Counted from the first letter of the stretch, positions 33,101 through 38,523 are shown. The stretch: 64,000 bases of DNA from Ischnura elegans (GCF_921293095.1 NW_025791658.1:806001-870000), one strand, 5' to 3'. Translations and numbers: made by a program. The notes: a model not told the origin generated them from the sequence alone.

Positions 33101-33417
33101 CTTTCTCTCTCCCTGCGCAGACAATCCTGACGACGCACATGATGACGCACTCCCGTGAGCCTCCCCGCTTCGCCTGCAACCTGTGCGAGAAGAGGTTCCC
33201 GACCAAGGCTCGCCTCAAGTATCACCAGGTGGTGCACTCGTCCGAGCGCAACTTTGAGTGCTGCACGTGCCAGAAGAGGTACAAGACAAAGAACCAGCTC
33301 TCGGTCCACTTGCGCACGCACCTGGTGAGGCAGCCACAGTTCCCGTGCCCCAGGTGCAACATGACCTTCAAGCAACGCATGGGACTGCGCAAACATCAGG
33401 AGAGACTCAACCACTGA
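2915..33417 (+). CDS. C2H2 zinc-finger protein, 3' four exons (5' end outside window)
   Basis: Join of 2915-3172, 5992-6159, 22089-22685 and 33121-33417; stop TGA at 33415. All exons start and end in phase 0 with AG/GT borders. The product visible here is 438 residues. It has an acidic and Ser/Lys-rich segment, a Pro/Gln/Asn-rich hydrophobic segment resembling a transcription-factor activation region, and five C2H2 fingers in the last ~140 residues. Such proteins usually bind DNA in the nucleus as transcription regulators; the target is unknown. No finger signature let me assign a named orthologue. Introns are about 2.8, 15.9 and 10.4 kb and packed with transposons. The upstream exons, including the start codon, are not in the window. 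Confidence 0.9.
3173..3960. other. AT-rich intron, no clear gene
   Basis: Strongly AT-rich intron sequence with A/T runs. The only possible coding piece is the short frame at 3745-3864. Confidence 0.6.
3745..3864 (+). CDS. Small hypothetical reading frame, 39 codons
   Basis: ATG in a good Kozak-like setting (GCGCCATGG), then [19 protein letters not shown], with a more GC-rich first 60 bases than the surrounding intron, then AT-rich codons to TAG. It may be the first coding exon of a lost transposon or gene fragment, or chance. No family recognised. Confidence 0.2.
3965..4340 (+). mobile_element. Penelope-like element fragment (C-terminal part)
   Basis: The frame from about 4105 to 4330 reads [16 protein letters not shown] ... 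[20 protein letters not shown] ... SPLLNLNI. The pattern (K-S-x-F-A-K-H, then ILH..EKG..L...E.FEI, then SPLLNL) is the end of the GIY-YIG endonuclease region of Penelope-like retroelements. The bases before it (4017-4053) carry a hammerhead-like motif on the minus strand, as in Penelope pseudo-LTRs. The reverse transcriptase is absent. Confidence 0.65.
4017..4053 (-). ncRNA. Hammerhead-like motif of a Penelope pseudo-LTR
   Basis: The minus strand reads CTTGATAATGG, a short paired arm (CACTGCGTGTC) and CGAAACCGGGTCGGT. The GAAAC box and the TGATAATG half resemble the CUGANGA...GAAA hammerhead core in divergent form. Cleavage competence is not shown. Confidence 0.4.
4800..5394. repeat. Dispersed repeat R1, copy 1
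   Basis: Matches 60150-60665 over its length with an extra ~55 bp near 4985-5040. Shared landmarks include 'aatagctcca', 'gttgtgcgggtgg' and 'agctcgggcggcagtgg'. No coding frame or terminal repeat was identified; class unknown. Confidence 0.75.
5395..5665 (-). repeat. Fragment of TA element family F
   Basis: Its reverse complement matches 24720-25000 inside the element at 24353-26648, for example around 'ttagtccaac' and 'ttataagcatttccg'. Termini are missing. Confidence 0.7.
5864..5904 (+). ncRNA. Degenerate hammerhead-like motif
   Basis: CTTGAAAAAGTGACC, a loop, then GGTCGCAAAACGTCAGG. GACC...GGTC can pair as the middle helix, and the A-rich box resembles GAAA with a change. It looks like a Penelope-type pseudo-LTR relic 88 bp before exon B. 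Confidence 0.3.
5992..6159 (+). CDS. Zinc-finger gene exon B (internal)
   Basis: Fifty-six codons between acceptor 'tttccaatag' and donor 'gtcagt', starting [15 protein letters not shown] and ending [14 protein letters not shown]. It is rich in Pro, Asn, Gln and Met and has no zinc ligands, consistent with a linker or activation segment. Both borders keep phase 0 with exons A and C. Penelope-type debris lies on both sides. Confidence 0.85.
6165..6240. repeat. Possible LINE 3' tail (antisense)
   Basis: 'cactttatttgcc' followed by short repeated words resembles the antisense 3' ends near 47580 and 59500 ('ctttattgtccag'). Too short to classify. Confidence 0.25.
6300..6760 (+). mobile_element. 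Penelope-like pseudo-LTR / 3' region
   Basis: A pyrimidine-rich stretch, then 'gggtataaaaggg', then the hammerhead-like block at 6623-6661 and the tail 'ttttatttatttgaatatg'. The tail (about 6665-6755) recurs on the minus strand at 37262-37345. Most likely the terminal region of a Penelope-like element whose coding part is lost. Confidence 0.5.
6623..6661 (+). ncRNA. Hammerhead-like ribozyme motif
   Basis: GTACCA at 6623 pairs with TGGTAC at 6656. Inside, GATGA is followed by the stem GGCTC-AGT-GAGCC, then GAAAC and GCG. This matches the hammerhead layout (CUGANGA, stem II, GAAA) except that the conserved U4 is A (C-A-GATGA), which would be expected to weaken cleavage. Penelope-like elements are known to carry such motifs in their pseudo-LTRs. 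Confidence 0.5.
6761..7230. other. Intron, no gene seen
   Basis: AT-rich sequence with no reading frame or terminal repeat that I recognise. Confidence 0.5.
7232..7324 (+). repeat. Terminal fragment of a TA-type element
   Basis: CAGTACAATCCCGATTATCC after a TA, followed by 'ggggagatgcggcgcgaataat'-like sequence, matches the start at 46147 (CAGTACTCTCCCGATTATCG). Pogo/Tigger-type end; the rest is missing or displaced by the MITE at 7325. Confidence 0.5.
7325..7985 (+). mobile_element. MITE family G, copy 1
   Basis: A ~660-bp non-coding element with ends GGGTGGTTTCC and GGAAACTAACC (usual right end GGAAACTACCC), next to TA at 7323-7324. Full or partial copies are at 16700, 23160, 31640, 31720, 36421, 41253 and 63875. 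TA target sites suggest a Tc1/mariner-superfamily origin. Confidence 0.85.
8792..9960 (-). pseudogene. piggyBac transposase, frameshifted
   Basis: Read on the minus strand, the N-terminal side has [16 protein letters not shown] and DKLSRI, then [19 protein letters not shown], then [10 protein letters not shown] with [11 protein letters not shown] (the DDE-domain DN.FTS motif), and finally a cysteine-rich C-terminus (CSFC ... [12 protein letters not shown] ... CNNC) typical of the piggyBac CRD. Parts lie in different frames, so it is inactive. The first conserved Asp block and the extreme N-terminus are not clear. Confidence 0.85.
9961..10381. other. Piggy­Bac 5' non-coding region, no gene seen
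   Basis: Pyrimidine-rich sequence between the transposase start and the tandem duplication. The reading frame at 10235-10618 on the minus strand only follows the tandem repeat. Confidence 0.5.
10382..10640. repeat. Tandem duplication, 144-bp period
   Basis: Two copies begin with 'gtgtgtgtgacggtcactg' at 10382 and 10526, and both end near 'gcaaatccgcgaggtgcgtg'. Located within the piggyBac element, near its 5' end. Confidence 0.85.
11296..11969. other. Element A interior, no gene seen
   Basis: AT-rich sequence belonging to the pogo-like element; it presumably holds the 5' region of its lost transposase gene. Confidence 0.5.
11970..12245 (+). pseudogene. Pogo-family transposase N-terminus (Brinker/CENP-B-like helix-turn-helix), truncated
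   Basis: [18 protein letters not shown], then HSACKALIH and, after a frameshift near 12140, [20 protein letters not shown]. The pattern R-R-x-F/Y-D-A-x-x-K..V..YA matches the DNA-binding start of many insect pogo-like transposases. The frame then joins directly to sequence that is 3' untranslated in the copy at 41119-41250, so the catalytic domain has been deleted. Confidence 0.65.
12255..12440 (+). repeat. 3' region of pogo-like element A, empty site for MITE G
   Basis: Matches 41155-41250 joined to 41911-41960. At about 12346 it lacks the 656-bp MITE present in the other copy. Confidence 0.7.
12881..13674. mobile_element. piggyBac-type TTAA MITE (794 bp)
   Basis: TTAA at 12877-12880 and 13675-13678, with inverted ends CCCTTTCGCGCCG / CGGCGCGAAAGGG. 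The related element at 39654-40315 runs uninterrupted through this position (around 40045, 'cctaatcattttaagtt'), giving an empty site. Confidence 0.88.
14684..14895 (+). pseudogene. Tigger/pogo DDE transposase fragment
   Basis: The frame ends [26 protein letters not shown] followed by a stop. LFFPPNT-S-LQ-x-DQG is the hallmark around the third acidic residue of DDE_1 (Tigger/jerky/CENP-B-related) transposases. Stops follow, and no intact upstream catalytic block is seen. Confidence 0.8.
15665..16555. repeat. Two 70-bp direct repeats around a family B fragment
   Basis: 'ttttatgttattttagttacc' type sequence at 15669-15737 recurs at 16490-16555. Between them, 15828-16475 matches the Tigger-like element B at 62105-63588. 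Confidence 0.75.
15828..16475 (+). mobile_element. 5'-truncated copy of Tigger-like element B
   Basis: Collinear with 62105-62614 and 63446-63588 but without the 827-bp MITE in between; the join is at about 16335 (TTTAA), so it provides the empty site. The right terminus is decayed (GATCGAGTTTCCTCTG). Confidence 0.8.
16700..16990 (-). mobile_element. MITE G, partial copy
   Basis: The reverse complement of the middle/left part of MITE G: 'ggaaagtttcc', the Lys-like 'ctaccagctagtag'-type block, and 'tgacgtca'-rich sequence. Termini lost. Confidence 0.65.
17020..17376 (+). pseudogene. Penelope-like element GIY-YIG endonuclease, C-terminal end
   Basis: [20 protein letters not shown] is a GIY-YIG nuclease start (G-V-Y ... 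[10 protein letters not shown]). After a one-base frameshift come SNFAKHL, then [17 protein letters not shown] and the end LGSVLKFIK with stop TAA at 17374. Order and spacing fit Penelope-like retroelements. The reverse transcriptase is missing. Confidence 0.85.
17458..20058 (-). mobile_element. piggyBac-like transposon 2
   Basis: Ends CACTAGAATGCCGGG and CGGCATTCTAGTG with a shared subterminal palindrome (GGGTGTCATTTTGACACCC and its inverse). The right target site is TTAA (20059-20062); the left is TTTA (17454-17457), one base off. A decayed transposase is on the minus strand. Confidence 0.88.
17788..19383 (-). pseudogene. piggyBac transposase, decayed
   Basis: Start [18 protein letters not shown] at 19383 (minus), an acidic N-terminus ([12 protein letters not shown]), then [20 protein letters not shown] and [17 protein letters not shown] (first catalytic Asp region), then [18 protein letters not shown] with [12 protein letters not shown] (second region). 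Several stops and deletions; the C-terminal cysteine domain is barely recognisable. Confidence 0.85.
20059..20178. repeat. TTAA-bounded hairpin, ~53-bp arms
   Basis: Arms 20059-20111 and 20126-20178 are inverted repeats with only about three mismatches, and the first and last four bases are TTAA. It fills the space between piggyBac 2 and an 829-bp-family MITE and shares both TTAA sites. Confidence 0.9.
20179..20790 (+). mobile_element. TTAA MITE family D, 3'-truncated copy
   Basis: Starts CCCTTTCGAGACCGCGGAG after TTAA and follows the other D copies up to 'gggtccgggtaac', where it breaks into unrelated sequence. Confidence 0.85.
20791..21159. other. Spacer between two family D copies
   Basis: 'acccggatagtcgg' then T-rich and pyrimidine-rich sequence. 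No gene or terminal repeat recognised. Confidence 0.5.
21164..22002 (-). mobile_element. TTAA MITE family D, full-length copy
   Basis: Flanked by TTAA at 21160-21163 and 22003-22006. Ends (element orientation) CCCTTTCGAGATGGCGGAG and ACGGTAGGGAAAAGG; 839 bp. Other copies: 20179, 34641, 62619. The TTAA site and CCCTTT ends suggest mobilisation by a piggyBac-type transposase. Confidence 0.9.
22007..22058 (+). repeat. Right-terminal fragment of TA MITE family C
   Basis: 'ggggcaaagtgcacaa' through 'cagaatctactg' then TA, matching the right end of the element at 49022-56208. Only 30 bp before exon C. Confidence 0.75.
22089..22685 (+). CDS. Zinc-finger gene exon C (internal)
   Basis: 199 codons between 'ctcttccag' and 'gtgtgt'. 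It starts [20 protein letters not shown], continues Gln/Asn/Pro-rich, then Gly/Asp/Glu-rich ([15 protein letters not shown] acidic run near residue 140), and ends with finger 1 ([21 protein letters not shown]), the linker QDERPFA and the first half of finger 2 ([11 protein letters not shown]). The donor lies inside finger 2, before its zinc-binding histidines. The first 430 bp are GC-rich compared with the flanking introns. Confidence 0.92.
22795..22955 (-). repeat. tRNA-derived SINE, family 1
   Basis: The minus strand has GCCTCGGTAGCTTAAATGGC (A-box region) and GGTTCGAATCC (perfect B box), in a cloverleaf-like 73-nt order with a mispaired acceptor stem. A copy at 45975-46125 shares both tRNA-like and flanking sequence, so this is a SINE rather than a tRNA gene. 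Confidence 0.8.
23055..23097. repeat. Perfect 17-bp hairpin
   Basis: ACTAGTTTAAAGTATAC at 23055-23071 and its exact inverse at 23081-23097 with a 9-base loop. Confidence 0.85.
23160..23819 (+). mobile_element. MITE family G, full-length copy
   Basis: GGGTGGTTTCC to GTAACTACCC with TA at 23158-23159 and 23820-23821; 660 bp, non-coding. Confidence 0.9.
23868..23960. repeat. Degenerate 'tcgaatat' repeat
   Basis: Repeated 'ctcgaatat/ttcgaatat' words. Simple degenerate repeat of unknown origin. Confidence 0.5.
24036..24345 (+). repeat. Possible TTAA MITE fragment
   Basis: AACCCTTTCGCGCCTGGC resembles the end of the MITE at 12881. It ends near 'tttaaacgaagttctacgg', a word also found in family D. 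No right terminus. Confidence 0.4.
25448..25744. mobile_element. PIF/Harbinger-type MITE (297 bp)
   Basis: TTA at 25445-25447 and 25745-25747. Inverted termini of about 35 bp begin GGCCCCTTGCACAC and include CGATTTTGGACGGC. Internal 'ttaccggc' palindromes. TTA duplication and GGC ends fit Harbinger. Confidence 0.85.
26171..26620 (-). pseudogene. Non-LTR retrotransposon reverse-transcriptase C-terminus, 5'-truncated
   Basis: On the minus strand: [56 protein letters not shown] and [12 protein letters not shown]. This block is typical of the end of insect endonuclease/reverse-transcriptase ORFs. The 3' end is a (GAT)n-type tail (CATCATCATCAT on +). The 12-bp TGTGCGCCTCTT at 26159-26170 and 26621-26632 is the target duplication. 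The frame is nearly open, so it is fairly young. Confidence 0.9.
26650..27279. other. Intron, no gene seen
   Basis: AT-rich, with a run of A near 26973 and 'atcgatcgatc' near 27044. No recognised feature. Confidence 0.5.
27285..28015. repeat. Tandem duplication, ~368-bp period
   Basis: 'aagaaaatgagctattcaaa' occurs at about 27347 and 27715, followed by the same order of words ('acttgcaccaatctactctt', 'gagaaccaagatatgagag'). Two diverged units. Confidence 0.85.
28016..28755. repeat. Intron with possible TTAA MITE 3' end
   Basis: The region ends CTCCGTAGGGAAAAGGTTAA, like the right end of family D, and contains 'gttccgtttaaaatt', also D-like. A left end was not found. Confidence 0.35.
28785..29100 (-). 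repeat. Fragments of Tigger-like element B
   Basis: 28967-29080 is the reverse complement of 15840-15945 / 62130-62230 ('cacgcccatctgatactcagc' type match). 28790-28860 resembles B near 62515-62570. Confidence 0.6.
29440..29520 (+). pseudogene. Decayed copy a of the terminal zinc-finger exon start
   Basis: Polypyrimidine 'cttcctctctccctgcgcag' then a frame starting TILT at 29473, with 9 bases deleted so that only one zinc-binding His remains ([13 protein letters not shown]), stopping at TAG 29518-29520. The acceptor is the same as at the true exon (33121). Confidence 0.85.
30012..30752. mobile_element. TIR element with ~130-bp inverted repeats, superfamily unclear
   Basis: Begins GGGTCATTCCATGTCAG and ends with its inverse; arms of about 130 bp differ at roughly six positions. 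ATTT flanks both ends (30008-30011, 30753-30756), while the related site near 280-290 has a single ATTT. Non-coding. Confidence 0.85.
30809..30847 (+). pseudogene. Decayed copy of exon A start
   Basis: After 'catcatag', 13 codons read [13 protein letters not shown] against [13 protein letters not shown] in exon A. The copy then breaks into the right end of MITE G (gatgaagaaaactactc). Confidence 0.85.
30901..31008 (+). pseudogene. Decayed copy b of the terminal zinc-finger exon start
   Basis: Acceptor 'tctctctacctgcacag', then [11 protein letters not shown], which completes finger 2, followed by unrelated codons to TAG at 31006. Acceptor quality looks similar to the true exon. Confidence 0.8.
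30946..31550 (-). pseudogene. Non-LTR retrotransposon reverse-transcriptase fragment
   Basis: On the minus strand: [20 protein letters not shown], then [51 protein letters not shown] and [10 protein letters not shown]. This is the C-terminal part of a reverse transcriptase with its zinc-knuckle-like CRKC segment. Embedded between two copies of the zinc-finger exon start. Confidence 0.85.
31545..31635 (+). pseudogene. Decayed copy c of the terminal zinc-finger exon start
   Basis: 'ctctctccctgcgcag' then [20 protein letters not shown] and TAA at 31633; starts at 31573. It completes finger 2 and begins finger 3 before the stop. The sequence passes directly into the right end of MITE G. Confidence 0.85.
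31627..32032 (+). mobile_element. Two partial right-end copies of MITE G
   Basis: 31627-31717 ends GGAAACTACCCCA; 31720-32030 is a longer right half ending GAAACTACCCTG. Left ends absent, so these arose by recombination or truncation rather than simple insertion. Confidence 0.75.
32033..32440. other. Intron, no gene seen
   Basis: AT-rich; the long frame 32130-32576 has no recognisable domain and runs into a SINE. Confidence 0.5.
32441..32560 (-). repeat. tRNA-derived SINE, family 2
   Basis: Minus strand: GGTCTCGGTGGCGCCGGGG then GGTTCGAATCCCGCC (B box) and a 'ccatccagggcatg' tail. A relative is at 46955-47045. Confidence 0.75.
32561..33100. other. Intron upstream of terminal exon, AT-rich
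   Basis: No gene. The polypyrimidine tract for the true terminal exon begins at about 33095. Confidence 0.6.
33121..33417 (+). CDS. Zinc-finger gene terminal exon D
   Basis: 98 codons plus [13 protein letters not shown] supplies the finger 2 histidines; finger 3 [21 protein letters not shown]; finger 4 [21 protein letters not shown]; finger 5 [20 protein letters not shown] with a wider H-x5-H spacing. Acceptor 'ctctccctgcgcag'. GC-rich and free of decay compared with copies at 29473, 30901 and 31573, so this is the functional exon. Confidence 0.93.
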   Translation, partial: TILTTHMMTHSREPPRFACNLCEKRFPTKARLKYHQVVHSSERNFECCTCQKRYKTKNQLSVHLRTHLVRQPQFPCPRCNMTFKQRMGLRKHQERLNH

Positions 33418-33990
33418 GGTGACGTTCCCCAAGGGTGAAATGAACCTCGTATACTGATGTGAGTTGCGTCTCCAGCTAAAAAATTGTGGATAGTTACTCT
33501 TCTTCAGTCCTGTAACCTGTGCGTCGAACAACGCATGGGACTGCACCAGCGTTAGGAAAGATTCAACTGCTGAGGTGACCTTTCAACTGTGAAATGAACG
33601 TTGTGTATTGATACGAATCGCATCTCCAGCTATAAAATTGAGGATATTTACTCTCCTTAAGTCCTGTAACATGTGCGTTGAACAACGCATGGGACTTTGC
33701 AAACATCAGTAGAGACTCACCACTGAGGTGACCTTCCCCAAGTGTGAAGTGAACCTTGTATATTGATGCGATTTGCGTCTCCAGCTAAAAAATTGCAAAT
33801 AGTCACTCTCCTATGGTCCAGTAACATGTGCATCGAACAACACACGGGACTGCACCAGCATTAGGAAAGACTCTATCGCTGAGGTAAAAGGTGCCATGCA
33901 TGGATTGAACCCTATGCAAATGAAATGTGAATCTCCAAGTAGAAACTTAAGAATATTCCTAAAGCCTGAATCGCACTATGATGTTTATCA
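33373..33990 (+). repeat. ~155-bp tandem array starting in the coding end of finger 5
   Basis: Units start at 33373, 33529, 33683 and 33838 with 'caacgcatgggactg'-type sequence. The first unit contains the real C-terminus and stop; the later units carry decayed versions of the same coding end, then 'gcgtctccagctaaaa'. The array would form the start of the 3' untranslated region. Confidence 0.9.
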
Positions 33991-34264
33991 ATCCCTTTTG
34001 AGTGATACCTCCAGTACTCTCGCCAATAATGGCAAAAAATGAGCATTTCCCAAGATCATTTTCCACCAGAGTATGATAGATGGAATTCATATCCCTTTAT
34101 CCACCACTGAGCACGTCCCTTTTTTCGTCCCTGAAACCATTGTAAGTCGTCACAAACCGCAGTTGCTAAAAGCGATTTTAATGCCAGGCTTGGCTATTAA
34201 TTGAATGACAGTTGTAAGTATGGAAAGTGAAGTAATTAGCAATGGAGGAAGAGGTAGTCTGAAT

Positions 34265-34538
34265 CAGGGGCAGATCCAGGATTTTTTATTTTCTGGGGGG
34301 GCACAAGGGTCTGACAGGTCTTCTCATATTTGAGATTAAAAACAAAAGACAACAATTGCAGTAGAAAATATTGTTTATTTTGATATTAAAGTTATCAATA
34401 TTAAATTAAACGATTGAGGCTCCGTAATACACTAAATAAAACGACCATAATGAAAACCGTTTTAAAAATCTTGTCTATTTTTTAAGAGTCTGGGGGAACA
34501 CCCGCCCCTGTGCCCCCCACTCCTTAAATCTGCCTATG
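34265..34538. mobile_element. hAT-type MITE (274 bp)
   Basis: Perfect 8-bp duplication GTCTGAAT at 34257-34264 and 34539-34546. Ends CAGGGGCAGATCCAGGA and (inverse) CATAGGCAGATTTAAGGA. Non-coding, with G-rich flanks inside. Confidence 0.85.
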
Positions 34539-34640
34539 GTCTGAATGACTCTGTGATTCAGAAAATTACTCTAATGATTCCTGAAAAATCTATTGCTAGA
34601 GTCTTGTAAGCATTTTTCATACCTATGCACAGCTTTTTAA

Positions 34641-35691
34641 CCTTTTCGAGACGGCAGAGTTTTCGTCTTAGCACGACTGCTGTACTGAGCCCCAAGAGAC
34701 TCTTCTTTCTCGTGGTAAGGAGCATTTTTGGAGGGCATTCGTTAAGAAGGGTCTCGCTTAACCTTTTTCGACCCCTCCCTGCTGGGACTCCGCATTATCT
34801 CGGACTTCAAGAGTAGTTGTGCTCCCTCCTTTCTGGGTTTACGACCATACCTGCGGCATTGGTTCGCTGTCAACTTATGTATTGCTTATGTGTATTTAGC
34901 ATATGGATAATTGTTGCTTGCACGTAAATTGCAGACTTTGAATTGAATTCCTCATTTTTTTCTGAGCATTGTCAAATTTTAAACGAAGTTCTAAGGCCAG
35001 TATTAACGCATTTAATGCAGCAACAATTTCCATGTTGATACATAACTCGAGATATAAGTTAATATTTATCATAGAATTTCGTGTAAAAATTGTAAACGCT
35101 GCTCAAAAGACAAATAATTCAATTCTGTTAAAAGATTAGCTTCCACTGCGCTAATTTGACTCCCTTAATTAACGCGGATGACCGATTTTGATTATGAACC
35201 ACAACGTTTCAATGCTGGAACAAGACTAAAAAATTTATTTCATTCGTTCGTCACCTGTTCAACGTACAAAAAACAAAAGCAAATCAGAATTCGTGCGAAA
35301 ATACAAAATTATAATATTTTTGAAATTAACGTCACTTTAACAAATTCTTAGTTTATTTTTCTTGAGAAATGAACAAATATTTATTTCAAAACTGACGGGA
35401 TAAACAATTGCATGACCGCTGTCCCTTACCGCTAAGAGGGATTGTAAAAGATGAGGGGTCCGGGTACCTGCTCCCTGATGCCGAGGGAAAAACCTAAACC
35501 CGGAAGGGTTGGGTCCCGAGACAAAGACGATGTAAACCCGCGACCGTCCTAAAAGGGGGAGAGCTAGAAAACGTATTTATAAGACTTTCGTTTTCCTGGC
35601 TAGGAAAATCTCACACGTAAATATACGGCCGTCGTCTCCCGGGTCAGGAAACGTCCACACGTATACATATACATGTATAGTAGGGAAAAAG
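34641..35691 (+). mobile_element. TTAA MITE family D, copy with a 216-bp insertion
   Basis: TTAA at 34637-34640 and 35692-35695. Without the insertion at 35127-35342 its length is about 829 bp, equal to the other full copies. Confidence 0.9.
35127..35342. mobile_element. 216-bp insertion, 6-bp target duplication
   Basis: AATTCT at 35121-35126 and 35343-35348. Ends GTTAAAAG and CTTTAACA form a short inverted repeat. Absent from the other D copies. Superfamily unknown. Confidence 0.75.
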
Positions 35692-35851
35692 TTAAACCCT
35701 CAGCATAGAAGTTTGCTGCCTGAGAGTTGAGCCAATTGGACCAAGCCACATGCTCACATTGCTGTCAAAACCAACAAGAAAATTCAAGATTTTCATTGGG
35801 AACTCTTTTACCACCCATCATACAGTCCTTATACCTTGCACCTAGTGAATA

Positions 35852-37126
35852 CAGTAGATTCCGGTTAATTGGGACACATCGGGACTTGTGCACTTTGCCC
35901 TAATTAAATGGCTGCCCCAATTAGGTGAAATATTCTGTATATGGGCATTAACAAACGTTGAAATGATAGAAAGAAGACTAAAGAATGTTTATTACGCAAC
36001 ATAAGTTTATTAAACTATTAGTTTGACTAATAAATTAGCGAGTTTGGGTATTTTATTATCATATTTAAGAATTATAACATTTTTGTTAAAAATATTTTTC
36101 ACAGCCTCGGGCGATGCTGAATGAATGTCTTTTACTAAGTCCTATTAAATAAAAGTCCTATCCTCTTGCGGATAGTATAACAACAAGAGCTTTCAAAATA
36201 GGTCAAAAATAGGAACATTTGTGAAAAATAAGAGTAAATAAAAGGAGGAAAATATAAAAAAATAGTATTCTGAAAACAAAAAATTTTAATTTCGTCGTGA
36301 GTATAGAGTCTATGTCGCCGACTCATGGTCCAATAAAGCGGCATGCTGTCCCAATTAAGCGGAGAATACTCTGGCATATTCCTCTCTATTGGGTTCTGTT
36401 CTTCAAGATCTGCCCCAATAGGGTAGTTTCCTTCATCAAAGAAAACGAAAGGCATTGATTGCGATTCGTTACCCACCATTAGTGTATTAATAATAATATG
36501 TATACAAATTATTTGGTTTTAGAAATCCCAGTTTAGACGAATGGCAATGGTCAATTTTATCCTCTTTTGAAAAAAGCCAGATTGGCGCCAATGCGATGCT
36601 ACTCCTCGTGACGTCTCAGGGACCTAGTTTCTATAGGAGTTTTACATCGTCTGAGATTGCCAATGCATGCATGAGACAGAGCTCTGGGAAACATGTCTTA
36701 ATAATCTCCTTTTAAAACTGCCTTAGGTCGGAAAGTTTCCTTCGTTTCATAGGGGAATAATAATCCTTATTTAAGCCAAGTGCTACCAGCTAGTAGGGTA
36801 CTCTGCTACCTGGTAGCATCCTGCGTCGTATCAGCGCTCAGAGCCTCGCCCCAAGGTCACCTCACTTGCGGCAGCAGGAACAAGAACGACGTCACACAGA
36901 GTTTTCCCAGAATTAATACTTAGCCGTCGCTTTTTCATGTGCTTGAAAATTTTCACTTTTCATTTAATCGCGAAAAATAGATATCGCCATTTAAAAATCT
37001 AAAAGCGTGAAATACGTACTCCAGGAGTAATATTCTTTCGATTTAGGTAATAAAAAAATAATAGGAAACCACCCTATTAAGCGGCTGCCCCGAGTAACCG
37101 GTGGACCCATTAAATGGAATCTACTG
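35852..37126 (-). mobile_element. TA MITE family C, copy split by MITE G
   Basis: Ends CAGTAGATTCCGGTTAATTG and AAATGGAATCTACTG with TA on both sides (35850-35851, 37127-37128). Without MITE G it is about 619 bp. It is uninterrupted at the position where the copy at 49022 holds a Harbinger. Confidence 0.9.
36421..37074 (-). mobile_element. MITE family G, full-length, nested in family C
   Basis: GGGTAGTTTCC to GGAAACCACCC with TA on both sides (36419-36420, 37075-37076). The C copy at 49060-49085 is empty at this position. Confidence 0.9.
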
Positions 37127-37165
37127 TACTTCCTCTTCATTTACTTGATACAGTGGCTTGGTAGA

Positions 37166-37874
37166 CAGTGGCATAGCCAGGAATTTCGTTTGGGGGGTGG
37201 GGGGGGCCAAAACCATGGGGAAAATGTTTGAAAAGTAGCATACAAAGTATGTAATGGTTTTTATAAGTTCAACAGATTCAGGCTTCAATTGGTGGAAGTT
37301 AGAATTATTTAAATAAATAAAAGATCATAGCACTTTTCCACAAGAATTCTTGTGGAGAAGTGCTGCGATCTTTTATCTATCTAAATAATGGTTTTTAATC
37401 TAATTTAAACACATTGCGTACCGCGGTATTTAAATTCCTAGGAACGCCGATTCTGGGTGGAGGTGTTGAGATTGGAAATGTGTGCCTATTAGGGCGTAAT
37501 ACCTTTGGTTTAAACATGGTTAAAAAGTTAATGTGTAGAATATAACTTTACCCAATCAAACGTTATGATGCATCAATTCATTATGAATAACGAACAACAA
37601 CTGAAAACGTAATAATGAATATGTATTGTACGCTTTAAAATTTTTTAGGTTGACGCACCTAAATGACGAGAATCTTCTTCATCCGTCCGGAACGTTCGGG
37701 AAAAAAATGAGGAGAATTCTCGCCATCCGTACGCAATGTGTTAATAATCGGAAAAACTTCATTTGTTGAAGGAATATTTTCTAAATTCATGATTTATCAA
37801 TATTTTGTTTTCATTTATGCTGGAAAATAATTGTGTTTCTATATTTTCGGGGGGTCCCCCTGGCTACGCCACTG
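37166..37874. mobile_element. hAT-type non-autonomous element (709 bp)
   Basis: Ends CAGTGGCATAGCCAGG and CTGGCTACGCCACTG; 8-bp duplication TTGGTAGA / TCGGTAGA (one mismatch) at 37158-37165 and 37875-37882. G-runs just inside both ends. Contains a Penelope pseudo-LTR fragment. Confidence 0.8.
37262..37400 (-). repeat. Penelope pseudo-LTR fragment with inverted duplication
   Basis: 37262-37345 is the reverse complement of 6665-6755. It is followed by an inverted partial copy, so 'aaaagatcatagcacttttc' and its inverse form a hairpin around 'gaattc' at about 37345. Confidence 0.7.
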
Positions 37875-38067
37875 TCGGTAGACAACATTTTGAAACCAAA
37901 GAGGAACTCAATGAGGTTGTCAATTGGTCCAACTCCCAGGTGGCACAAATGCATACGGCTGTTGCCGGGATTAATGGTGAAGTAAATGTAGCACAATTTT
38001 TATGATTTTTTAAAACAACCAATTAATATACTCAGGGTTATCGTCATTTTCTACGAGTAATCTCTAA

Positions 38068-38301
38068 AGGCCATTTTACACGGTACACGGAATTGCGCAG
38101 GTTAGAGCTGCATTAATATCTAAAATGGCGTGGAATTGCACGAATGCATGAACGAAATTAAAACAGGGGCTATTTTGCCGTCTCGCATCCACGCATTCTC
38201 GCATGTGTTCTAGCAATTCGCTGCTTTACACGATGCAATTTTGATGGCACCTTCGCATGTACGTCAGATTGCACAATTCCGTGTACCGTGTAAAACGGCC
38301 T
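38068..38301. mobile_element. TIR MITE (234 bp), possible Harbinger type
   Basis: AGGCCATTTTACACGG and CCGTGTAAAACGGCCT are inverted ends of about 28 bp. Flanks TAA (38065-38067) and TGA (38302-38304) would fit a decayed TWA duplication. Confidence 0.65.
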
Positions 38302-38523
38302 TGAGAAAGAAGAAGTGACATAGCTAAACTTGTCCTATTAAAACATATTCGACAAATCATGGGAGAATGATGACCTTTTTATGCAATTGCCTCTGGGAAA
38401 TTATGAAAACATTGTGATTTTCTTTCAGATAGTTTTTTTTTTTTGGCAGTTCAGCGCTAATTTTCCTGATTTTAAATGTGAAAAGAGTTCAGGAAGGCGA
38501 TCCTACAAGAACTTCAGACAGTA

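Noticed and set aside
33094..33546. 150-codon frame opposite exon D
   Set aside because: Antisense shadow of the terminal zinc-finger exon.
33373..33990. CRISPR-like array
   Set aside because: Long diverged 155-bp units with no short repeat/unique spacer pattern, in a eukaryotic gene end.
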